Part shown: piece after piece, positions 28,801 through 35,415 of the stretch
How the letters are laid out: each line of letters starts with the position of its first letter
Numbering within the stretch: the stretch's first letter is position 1
Source: Hippopus hippopus
Lineage: Eukaryota > Mollusca > Bivalvia > Cardiida > Cardiidae
DNA: 64,000 nucleotides
Direction: 5' to 3'
NCBI GenBank assembly: GCA_946811185.2
Contig: OX328107.1
Coordinates: forward strand, 9,885,565 to 9,949,564
Position numbers and translations under genes: made by a program
The notes under the pieces: model-generated
Database searches by the model: none
Seen by the model: only the letters and a program-made list of their open reading frames with translations
What the model was told of the DNA's origin: nothing

Positions 28801-29876
28801 CACTCTGTATGAAATGTGCAGAAGAAAGTTCAAGCATTTGTAGGCATGGTAAAGAAGAGAGGGCTTTGGTCGGAACTTGGGTTACTTTTGAATTATTCAA
28901 GGCTCTTGACTGTGGTTATCGATTATTGCAAGTGTATGAAATTTGGCATTTCAATTCTGTATCAGATCAGTTCTTTAAACATTATGTGGACAATTTCTTG
29001 AAAATTAAGCAAGAAGCCAGTGGTTATCCAGATTGGTGTCAATCAGACTCAGAAAAAGATCAGTTCGTTTGTGAATATGAGAAGGCGGAAGGTGTTCGTC
29101 TTGATCCAAGTTGTATTAAAAAAAATCCTGGGAGAAGATCATTTGCTAAGATTATGTTGAACTGTCTTTGGGGAAAATTAGCTCAGCGTGAAAAAATGTC
29201 CAAGACGGAATACATCAGTGATCCGTCTAAATATTTTGAATTAGTCACCAATCCCAATTTCATTGTAAAGCATGTAGAAATCTTTGACGAGGACTGTCCA
29301 TTCATCTTGGTTAACTATGAATCAAAGTTGGAACATATTGACACCCACGCTACAGCCAATGTGGTAGTAGGGTCTTACGTAACAGCTTATGCAAGGTTGG
29401 AATTGTACAGCGTTCTTGAAAAGTTAAAAGATAGAGTTCTGTATTTCGATACAGATAGTTGTATGTACATTCACGACCCTGAATTATGGAATCCTCCTAT
29501 TATTAACAGCCGGCTAGGAAAATGGACTGATGAAGAGCCTGCTTGTAAAATTACTCAATTCAGAGGGCTTGGGCCTAAGAATTATGCTTACAAAATGAAA
29601 ACAAAAGATGGAGAAGAGATAAGCAAATGTAAAGTAAAGGGGATTACTCTGGATTACAATACAAAACAGGTGCTGAATTTCGATACATATTCAAAATGTA
29701 CTTTGGATCGCACAATAGAAATCAAAATTCAGTATGATTGTAGAATTAAAAGACACAGAGATAGAACGGTTACCAGTGAACCACAAACAAAAACGTTTCG
29801 CTCTGTATACACCAAGAGAGTTATTGTAAATGGTACTGACACTGTACCCTATGGTTATAAAAGTTTGAGAAAATAA
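25884..29876 (+). CDS. Full-length Polinton-type protein-primed DNA polymerase B
   Basis: 1330 residues from ATG 25884; an in-frame ATG at 25812 lies before the TATA box and is rejected. The N-terminus has an acidic/basic tandem repeat (SDSDDE...PPTKKKKTRPLKEE). A Cys/His-rich region (about 350-455) is followed by exonuclease motifs FFDFEC (about 485), HNSKGYDG (558) and SDVDIL (686). A PD-(D/E)XK-like insert follows (VDGF...YEFLGDLYHGCP, about 785-805). Polymerase motifs A (DICSLYP, 907), B (MLNCLWGK, 1092) and C (FDTDS, 1187) are all present, with no stop or frameshift. It would replicate linear DNA from a protein primer using the TIRs. It belongs to a different PolB subgroup from that of element A. 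The 79-bp gap to the next gene suggests co-transcription. Confidence 0.95.
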   Translation: MGKRKRIITYSDSESDDEVFPPTKKKKTRPLKEESDSDDEIFPPTKKKKTRPLKEESDSDDESINSSLDMKSLYDLTEMGNKKSRKFKTESHVLMLSFKKFKELTPQRLLGLFDDVTHEIIRKLNANPTDMIRITINHPSLDMGIHIPFLTTEQLQGETMLNEIERVLQSNTDFVLNDGFMTFDITHTIPPSGNGKYRLSSELDSKVFAQKKKSIIQIDNHDQLCFARAIVVGICYSERENTGAWNRKWRRIRRSNSPLQKTEAEKLLNEAGVSPTQPVGIDEYKKIQTFLYEKGYVIKVHQQYSKVEKIFEHPEVKTNSKIIHLYFHQNHYDYIKSIKGFFCCTYYCEFCDVGYSHRESHACSNICKGCWRKGKCPSELKEYVCSDCSRRFFSAECFENHRIVQGKEKKSICELVKLCSKCGAQYLVRKKNHVCNGKKRCHICKRIVNFSHRCYIQPYQSKLNHDSDDETSSSVVKKTQYIFFDFECKQDTGVHIPNYCIAHRACDECIDKSLDFHCSTCSEFEEGREVIFQGEETLSQFCKWLFSKHHKGVTAIAHNSKGYDGQFILGHIVKVGLNLPKLIMNGNNIMKLELNGVRLIDSFNFMSFGLAKFPATFGLQEMKKGYFPHWANTDEFWSYIGPYLDMSYYKPDSMSEEARSKFIVWYNDKVQKGEEFNFQKEMELYCWSDVDILRRGCAEFRKLFIEQGGICPFLEAITIADACNKVWRSKYLPENQIAIISSKDSSRRRFSMKAIRWVQSVAREKGINIQHAKNGGEVQIGRYSVDGFHRQSNTVYEFLGDLYHGCPVCYTDRKQINPINGKSMSELYERTFERIADIGKMGYNVVYIWEHDFDAKMKDKEYKKLTEKLYPHLDPIDPRDGLSGGRCNAIKIGYDVDEKSKGEIKYIDICSLYPYVCKHKSYPVGQPEILSAENIDMNNIRQYEGLIKCKVLPPTDLFHPVLPVHCNNKMMFPLCMKCAEESSSICRHGKEERALVGTWVTFELFKALDCGYRLLQVYEIWHFNSVSDQFFKHYVDNFLKIKQEASGYPDWCQSDSEKDQFVCEYEKAEGVRLDPSCIKKNPGRRSFAKIMLNCLWGKLAQREKMSKTEYISDPSKYFELVTNPNFIVKHVEIFDEDCPFILVNYESKLEHIDTHATANVVVGSYVTAYARLELYSVLEKLKDRVLYFDTDSCMYIHDPELWNPPIINSRLGKWTDEEPACKITQFRGLGPKNYAYKMKTKDGEEISKCKVKGITLDYNTKQVLNFDTYSKCTLDRTIEIKIQYDCRIKRHRDRTVTSEPQTKTFRSVYTKRVIVNGTDTVPYGYKSLRK

Positions 29877-29955
29877 TTTTATATCACATTGTTGTGTAGC
29901 AATCAGTCAAAGTAAGTCGGGAAAAATATTAGCCGTTGGTCAAAAAATAACAATC

Positions 29956-30609
29956 ATGTTACCGTTACCAATAGATCTACGTGAAAAAAATTATGGAGAA
30001 TTTGTTCGACAGCATACACTTGATGAACGAACACAGGTTAACATTAAATTTTTCTGTGTGAAAATTTGGATCAAAAAAATGTTTAAGTGGATTGCAAAAG
30101 GAGAAAAGTCCTACAAAGTGTATGGTATAATCAACTTTATTGCGATGATGGTGGACGATTCGGGGTTGGATCTCGATCTCAAGACTTATTTAGCAGATAG
30201 CTGTTTGAAAGACAATGTTATTAGTAAACTGTTTCGATCCACAAGTCGATGGACATTTTTTATCATAGGAACAACAGAAGAAAGTTTTCTTAACGTTCTG
30301 AAAATGAAATCAGTTCTATTTGACTTTTACTTACGCTACAAAAAAGGATCTGTTCATTCCTACGGAGAAACAATGGAAACCATATTAGGGTATATTCTAT
30401 TTGATAGAGATGTTACAGAAGAAGTAGTGAATTCAGCTCTTTCAACAAAAGACGCTTATAGACATGTTGCTCCATTCATAGGACTACGAGATTTCGACGA
30501 TATGGACAGTGAGTATACAATGTTTTTGGGGTATGACCAATTGCATAAAGACATTACGGAATATGAAGACAAATGTGAAACTCGTGGTATTTGCGAATTT
30601 GCATTGTAA
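29956..30609 (+). CDS. Uncharacterised 217-aa protein downstream of PolB
   Basis: Not recognised. Mainly helical, with an aromatic/basic segment (FCVKIWIKKMFKWIAKGEKS), a hydrophobic-acidic middle (IINFIAMMVDDSGLDLDLKT) and an acidic C-terminus (DFDDMDSEYTMF). It has no zinc motif or clear membrane span. It follows PolB by 79 bp without an obvious promoter, so it may be expressed from the same transcript, and AATAAA lies about 315 nt past its stop. A replication-associated role is possible from position only; terminal protein is one candidate, but nothing in the sequence shows it. Confidence 0.7.
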   Translation: MLPLPIDLREKNYGEFVRQHTLDERTQVNIKFFCVKIWIKKMFKWIAKGEKSYKVYGIINFIAMMVDDSGLDLDLKTYLADSCLKDNVISKLFRSTSRWTFFIIGTTEESFLNVLKMKSVLFDFYLRYKKGSVHSYGETMETILGYILFDRDVTEEVVNSALSTKDAYRHVAPFIGLRDFDDMDSEYTMFLGYDQLHKDITEYEDKCETRGICEFAL

Positions 30610-30960
30610 AAAATTAATTGCGAATAATTCATTGTAAATAATTCATTGTGAAAAAATATTTCAGTGTGATTTTTTTCATTGTGAATAATTCATTGTAAAA
30701 AATATTTCAGTGTGATTTTTTTCATTGTCAAGAAAATGTTTTTTATGTTGTATTGTAAAAAATATTTCAGTGTGAATTTTTTCATTGTTAAGAAAATGTT
30801 TTTATGCTGTATTGTAAAAAAAATGTTTCCTTGTGAATTTTTTCATTGTCAAGAAATTTTTTTCATTGTCAAGAAAATTTTTATGATGCATTGCAAAAAA
30901 TGTTTCATTGTTTAGTTCTGTTCAATAAATAAAAGTTTAAAAACAATAGAGCTCTTCATT
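30610..30960. repeat. AT-rich ATTGTAAAAAATATTTCAGTG repeats and poly(A) signal
   Basis: Five or more imperfect copies of TTCATTGTCAAGAAAATGTT and AAAAATATTTCAGTGTGA fill the space after the 217-aa gene. Open frames here only follow the repeat. AATAAATAAA at 30924 is a likely polyadenylation signal for the PolB/217-aa transcript. No stem-loop of the AGCYCT type is present in this interval. Confidence 0.75.
30924..30929 (+). terminator. AATAAA polyadenylation signal, PolB/217-aa unit
   Basis: TTCAATAAATAAAAG gives two overlapping AATAAA hexamers about 315 nt after the 217-aa stop, in a stretch with no histone-type stem-loop. Confidence 0.5.
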
Positions 30961-31115
30961 CTGTTTTTCCCCCAAGACTTGTTCTGTCTACATTTTTTCC
31001 CATACATCGGCTCATAACTTTTTTGCTATATTAGCATGAAACGTAGCATGGAAAAAAATGTATGTGCTTTCTGCCAGGTCCGTGCTCTTTAAAAATTTTC
31101 AATCCTCTGTAAACG

Positions 31116-31122
31116 TATAAAG
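31116..31122 (+). promoter_or_regulatory. TATA box of the 101-aa gene
   Basis: TATAAAGCCCAGCGTTATTTTCATAC. The surrounding 150 bp, including CAGGTCCGTGCTCTT upstream and the AATCACCATTTCTTTG leader, is a close duplicate of the 195-aa gene promoter in inverted orientation. Confidence 0.7.
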
Positions 31123-31213
31123 CCCAGCGTTATTTTCATACAATCACCATTTCTTTGGCTCTCAGCTAACGATCACTTCAAAATCAGTATCAATATTCGG
31201 AAGCAATATCAAT

Positions 31214-31519
31214 ATGGAGCAGATAAATCATCAACTACGTGAGGCTCTCCAAGAATATCTAAATGCAGGTCAACAGTTATTACAACTAAACACTCATTTC
31301 GTAGGAGAGGAGGAACAAAACCAACTACAACGTATAACACAGCCATACAAAGATCTCGGCGAAAGATTAGTTCAACTATTCTTAAAGACAACACCGGATG
31401 TCATTTTGGTTGATATCGAATTTGGGAGGAAGATTACTTTCGATAATGGAGCAATGGTAATCAGAAAAAGAGTTGAAGCATGCCCCATTTGTCAAGCGAA
31501 TTTCGGGTGCTGTCATTAA
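31214..31519 (+). CDS. 101-aa small protein with C-terminal CPxC motif
   Basis: Unknown. The first 60 residues are helical (MEQINHQLREALQEYLNAGQ, LQLNTHF, NQLQRITQPYKDLGERLVQL). The end is VEACPICQANFGCCH, four Cys plus His that could hold a zinc ion. The 5' region is shared with the 195-aa gene although the proteins are unrelated. The 3' end has a stem-loop at 31570-31585. Single-copy in element B. Confidence 0.72.
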   Translation: MEQINHQLREALQEYLNAGQQLLQLNTHFVGEEEQNQLQRITQPYKDLGERLVQLFLKTTPDVILVDIEFGRKITFDNGAMVIRKRVEACPICQANFGCCH

Positions 31520-31569
31520 AAGTGGAAAAACAACGTGAGACGAAAAAAACACAGCCTCCAAAACAAAAC

Positions 31570-31585
31570 AGCCCTTTTCAGGGCT
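31570..31585 (+). terminator. Histone-type stem-loop, 101-aa gene
   Basis: AGCCCTTTTCAGGGCT followed directly by ACCCATCT, which matches the ACCCA flank of true histone messages, then CACGAAAG about 12 nt on. It lies 50 nt past the stop. Confidence 0.75.
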
Positions 31586-31850
31586 ACCCATCTACCACGA
31601 AAGTTCTATCTTTTTTCAAATTGTCATTTCTTCAAAATTGTCAAAACTCAAAAGATTTACAATCAAAAAAAGTCATAGAATAGTCAAACTCTAGTTTTTT
31701 CTAACCCGAACAAGAAAAATGTAACAAAACCACGGGTTGGTCAACAATAAAACATTTAGTATTAGAAATAAAACGGTGATTCTGATTGGACAACATTAAT
31801 TTGGAGCCAAAACAGCATGAAACGCCGACGCCGGAAAAAATAGGAGAAAA

Positions 31851-31896
31851 TGACGTCATGGGTCAACTAGTTCAATCCGTCTGAAAAGCTATAAAT
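31851..31896 (+). promoter_or_regulatory. CRE plus TATA promoter of the 104-aa gene
   Basis: TGACGTCA at 31851-31858, then TATAAAT at 31890-31896 and CTCTGCGATATATTTTCATAC. A CCAAT-type sequence (CTGATTGG) lies about 75 bp upstream. Confidence 0.72.
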
Positions 31897-31932
31897 CTCT
31901 GCGATATATTTTCATACATTTCATTTTTCACA

Positions 31933-32247
31933 ATGGCTTCAAGACCATCACTCCTTGTCACTTGGATGGATGCTGAGCGAAAGTTAACAAGAGCAAGGAG
32001 GCAAATCGTTTTACTTAAACAACGCTTAGTTGGAGTAAGAAAGCGTTATGAGAGGGCTGAGCTTGCTAATAACAGGGTGTTCTGTTATAACCTTCGGATG
32101 AAGGAACTCATTATTGAGGGCATGCTTGAAATGTATTTTCAGTATGTTATTTCAAAAACCGAGCAGGTAGACCGTCTTTTCCGCGAGCAAATCGCCGCTG
32201 AAAGGAGTGAGTCAGACAGCGAATCGACTGATGCTGATACTGAATAA
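31933..32247 (+). CDS. 104-aa basic coiled-coil protein with acidic tail
   Basis: Unknown family. Residues 15-45 are strongly basic and helical (ERKLTRARRQIVLLKQRLVG, VRKRYERAEL), followed by a helical stretch and an acidic serine tail (SESDSESTDADTE). The layout recalls small DNA-binding coiled-coil proteins but lacks a true bZIP signature. It has the common promoter module and ends just before a stem-loop at 32283. The hexamer AATAAA overlaps the stop codon (GAATAAAC). Confidence 0.72.
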   Translation: MASRPSLLVTWMDAERKLTRARRQIVLLKQRLVGVRKRYERAELANNRVFCYNLRMKELIIEGMLEMYFQYVISKTEQVDRLFREQIAAERSESDSESTDADTE

Positions 32248-32282
32248 ACATTTTCAAAAAAATCAGTCCTTCTCTAAAAAAC

Positions 32283-32298
32283 AGCCCTTTTCAGGGCT
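32283..32298 (+). terminator. Histone-type stem-loop, 104-aa gene
   Basis: AGCCCTTTTCAGGGCT, then AACCATTTACCACGAAAGATC. It starts 36 nt past the stop and marks the inner edge of the right TIR, pairing with the stem-loops at 23340-23403. Confidence 0.72.
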
Positions 32299-33086
32299 AA
32301 CCATTTACCACGAAAGATCTATCTTTCTTCAAATTGTCATTTCTTCAAATTGTCAAACTTCTTTCTTTTGGAAGAGTTACACTCCAAAGACCCACACTCC
32401 AAAGAGTAAAAAAACTCAGAAAAAGACTAAGTCCAACTCAGTACTCAGTCTTTTAGAGAGAAAAAATCATTCATAGATGCAGAAAAAAGTCTAAGTCCAA
32501 CTCAGTATTCAGGCTTTTAGAGAGAGAAAAAAATCATTCATAGATGCAGAAAAAACTAAGTCCAACACAGTGGTTAGACTTTTTAGAAAGAGAAATCATC
32601 CATAGATGCAGAAAAAACTAAGTTCAACTCAATGGTCAGACATTTAAAAGAGAAATCATCCATAGATGCAGAAAAACTAAGTTCAACTCAATGGTTAGGC
32701 ATTTAGAAAGAGAAATCATACATAGGTGAAGAAAAAACTAAGTCCAACTCAATGCTTAGGCTTTTAGACAGAAACCACTTAAAGACCAAGTAGTGGATAG
32801 AAGTAAACAATAAAGCAATCCTAATAGCATATGGGTAAAAAAAACTAAGTCCAACTCAATGGGCAGGCTTTTAGAAAGAGAAATCATTCATACGTGAAGA
32901 AAAAACTAAGTCCAACTCAATAGTCAGGGTTTTAGAAAGAGAAATCATCCATAGATGCAGAAAAAAACTAAGTTCAACTCAGTGCTCAGACTTTTAGAGA
33001 AAAAATCATTCATAGGATGAAAAAACTAAGTCCAGCGATATAGGGATAAAATCAAAAAAAGCCTAAAAAAAGTGACCCATTACACA

Positions 33087-33342
33087 TATAAAACAGTAAA
33101 CTCTTGATTAATTTTTTCTCATTCACCATTAACTATCGTAAAAGCTGGGTCAGTATCCCATAATGTTTGGATTGACATTTTTTCTCTCATTGCTCTTCTG
33201 GTTAGAAGAAAGAGAACGTTTAAATATATCAGGTATGAAATTGAGCATCTGATGCAAATGCTAGATAAAATGGAATCAATCGAAAGAAAGAGGGGAGGAT
33301 AAAAAAGTGTATTCTGCACAAAACACAGCCCTTTTCAGGGCT
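33087..33342 (+). other. Possible small transcription unit in right TIR
   Basis: TATAAAA at 33087-33093 and a stem-loop at 33327-33342 (AGCCCTTTTCAGGGCT followed by AGCTATCTTAAATAAAC) delimit about 250 bp. The longest sense open stretch lacks an initiating ATG, while a 28-codon ATG frame starting near 33161 is hydrophobic. Conserved in both TIRs; coding status unclear. Confidence 0.35.
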
Positions 33343-33582
33343 AGCTATCTTAAATAAACATCTTTCTTTTCATTTTGTCAGAAGACTCATAATCAAAAAA
33401 AAGTCATAGGATAGTCAAACTCTAGTTTTTTCTAACCCGAACAAGAAAATGTAACAAAACTATAGATTGGTCAACAATAAAACATTTACCATTAGAAAAA
33501 ACAACGATAATTCTGATTGGATAACATTAATTTGGAGCCAAAACAGCATGAAACGCCAACGCGGGAAAAACATAGGAGAAAA

Positions 33583-33628
33583 TGACGTCATGGGTCAACT
33601 AGTTCAATCCGTCTGAAAAGCTATAAAA
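33583..33628 (+). promoter_or_regulatory. CRE plus TATA promoter of the right 75-aa gene
   Basis: TGACGTCA at 33583-33590 and TATAAAACCCAGCG from 33622, with CTGATTGG (CCAAT box) near 33515. Mirror of the left-arm promoter. Confidence 0.75.
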
Positions 33629-33672
33629 CCCAGCGTTATTTCCCGCACATCGTTCATTTTCTTCAAGTCAGT

Positions 33673-33900
33673 ATGGAGGTTGCACTTAGAGATATGGACT
33701 TTTGGGAGCTTGCGCTTCTACCCACCAAGAAGAAGGAAAAGAAGAAGGAGTTTGTTGTGCCGGTGACGGAGGATTGGAACGGTGACAACGAGCCAGCATT
33801 TTCGCTGCGCTTTAATCTTGATGAGCAGCAACTGAAGAGATTGAAGAGGCGGGCGGCGAGTAGCTGCCCAGCCTGCAGAAAGGTTGGAGGTTGTGCTTAA
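33673..33900 (+). CDS. 75-aa TIR-borne protein, right copy
   Basis: Same protein as the left copy at 21438-21665 (residue-for-residue identical), with WELALLPTKKKEKKKEF near the start and SSCPACRKVGGC at the end. A silent difference in the codons for GND shows the arms are not perfectly homogenised. The stem-loop at 33942-33957 follows the stop by about 42 nt, preceded by an imperfect one ending in ACACCCA. Confidence 0.75.
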   Translation: MEVALRDMDFWELALLPTKKKEKKKEFVVPVTEDWNGDNEPAFSLRFNLDEQQLKRLKRRAASSCPACRKVGGCA

Positions 33901-33941
33901 AAATACAACCTCCAAACCAGGACCTTTTTAGGACACCCAAC

Positions 33942-34601
33942 AGCCCTTTTCAGGGCTAACCATCTACCACGAAAGTTCTATCTTTCTTCAAATTGTCAGA
34001 CGTAAGTTCTATCTTTTCTTAAAATTGTCATTTCTTCAAATTGACAGACGAAAGTTCTATCTTCAAGTTGTCAGACGAAAGTTCTATCTTCAAGTTGTCA
34101 TTTCTTCAAATTGTCACAGCTCTTTTCAGAGCTAACCCAACAGCCCTTTTCAGGACTAACCATCTACCACGAAAGATCTATCTTCAAGATGCCAGACGAA
34201 AGTTCTATCTTCAAGTTGTCAGACGAAAGTTCTATCTTCAAGTTGTCATTTCTTCAAATTGTCACAGCTCTTTTCAGAGCTAACCCAACAGTCCTTTTCA
34301 GGACTAACCATCTACCACGAAAGATCTATCTTCAAGATGCCAGACGAAAGTTCTATCTTCAAGTTGTCAGACGAAAGTTCTATCTTCAAGTTGTCATTTC
34401 TTCAAATTGTCACAGCTCTTTTCAGAGCTAACCCAACAGTCCTTTTCAGGACTAACCATCTACCACGAAAGATCTATCTTCAAGATGCCAGACGAAAGTT
34501 CTATCTTCAAGTTGTCAGACGAAAGTTCTATCTTCAAGTTGTCATTTCTTCAAATTGTCACAGTTCTTTTCAGAGCTAACCCAACAGTCCTTTTCAGGAC
34601 T
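33942..34601 (+). repeat. Histone-type stem-loop plus 148-bp stem-loop array, right TIR
   Basis: Plus-sense stem-loops at 33942, 34118/34142, 34266/34290, 34414/34438 and 34562/34586. The pairs are spaced 24 bp and repeat every 148 bp. The first follows the 75-aa gene; the others have no gene directly before each of them. Confidence 0.92.
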
Positions 34602-34729
34602 AACCATCTACCACGAAAGTTCTATCTTTCTTCAAAATTGTCATTTCTTCAAATTGTCAAACTTCTTTCTTTTAGAAGAGTTACACTCCAAAGAGTTACA
34701 CTCCAGAGAGTTACACTCCAGGGAGAAAA

Positions 34730-35190
34730 AAACTCAGAAAACGACTAAGTCCAACTCAGTGGTCAGACTTTTAGAGAGAGAAAATCATACCTAGATACAG
34801 AAAAAACTAAGTCCAACTCAATGGTTAGGCTTTTTAGAGAGAAACAATAAAGCAATCCTAATAGCATATGGGTAAAAAAAAAACTAAGTCCAACTCAGTG
34901 CTCAGGCTTTTAGAGAGAGAAATCATCCATAGATGCAGAAAAAAAAAAGTTCAACTCAGCGTTCAGGCTTTTAGAGAAATCATCATCCATAGATGCAGAA
35001 AAAAGTCTAAGTCCAACTCAGTGGTTAGGCATTTAGAGAGAGAAAATCATTCATAGGAGAAAAAACTAAGTCCAACTCAGTGTTCAGGCTTTTAGAGAGA
35101 GAAATCATCCATAGGGTGAAAAAAACTAAGTCCAACTCAGTACTCAGTCTTTTAGAGAGAAGAAATCATTCATAGATGCAGAAAAAACGG
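34730..35190. repeat. Approx. 60-bp spacer repeats, right TIR outer block
   Basis: The mirror of 20160-20610, with AAAACTAAGTCCAACTCAGT and GAAATCATCCATAGATGCAG phrases. No gene. Confidence 0.85.
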
Positions 35191-35348
35191 CAATGTAGGG
35201 ATAAATTTCCCTCCCCCCATTTTCCCTCAGGGTAGGCAAACTGGGTATTTTTTGGGCATTTTTTGTAGAAGTGATATAATTAAATTCTTTCATGGTAGGC
35301 AAACTGGGGATAAATTCTCTGTAAGGTAGGTAGCGTAGGGTCTACAGG

Positions 35349-35399
35349 GACGTCTCTTTGTACGTCTGACCAGGCCTGTCAGACGTACAAAGAGCCGTC
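35349..35399. repeat. Terminal hairpin of element B, right
   Basis: Mirror of 19941-19991: 22-bp arms with one mismatch and loop CAGGCCT, ending 10 bp before the element border. Confidence 0.9.
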
Positions 35400-35409
35400 A
35401 TATACTACT

Positions 35410-35415
35410 TATATG
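35410..35415. repeat. Target site duplication of element B, right copy (TATATG)
   Basis: Directly follows TATACTACT. Identical to 19925-19930. Confidence 0.92.

Larger units (their letters stand above)
19931..35409. mobile_element. Element B: nested capsid-less PolB element with histone-type 3' signals
   Basis: 15,479 bp, bounded by AGTAGTATA and TATACTACT with a 6-bp duplication. It has very long TIRs (about 3.1-3.4 kb), each starting with a 22-bp-arm hairpin. The unique centre encodes a coiled-coil protein, a zinc-ribbon protein, a zinc-knuckle protein, a 1330-residue Polinton-type PolB and three small unknown proteins. I see no integrase, capsid, ATPase or protease. Gene ends carry AGCYCTTTTCAGRGCT stem-loops. 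I infer a Polinton-derived satellite that was mobilised by a Polinton integrase in trans; no close described relative comes to mind. Confidence 0.9.
32283..35409. repeat. Element B right TIR (about 3.1 kb)
   Basis: Inverted copy of 19931-23355, with the spacer repeats at about 32430-33040 and 34730-35190, the 75-aa gene, the 148-bp stem-loop array and the terminal hairpin. It differs from the left arm by scattered substitutions and one fewer copy of a spacer segment. Confidence 0.88.

Noticed and set aside
20737..34601. Stem-loops as bacterial rho-independent terminators
   Set aside because: The sequence is plainly eukaryotic, loops are invariantly TTTC, and ACCCA-type flanks rather than a simple T-tract follow.
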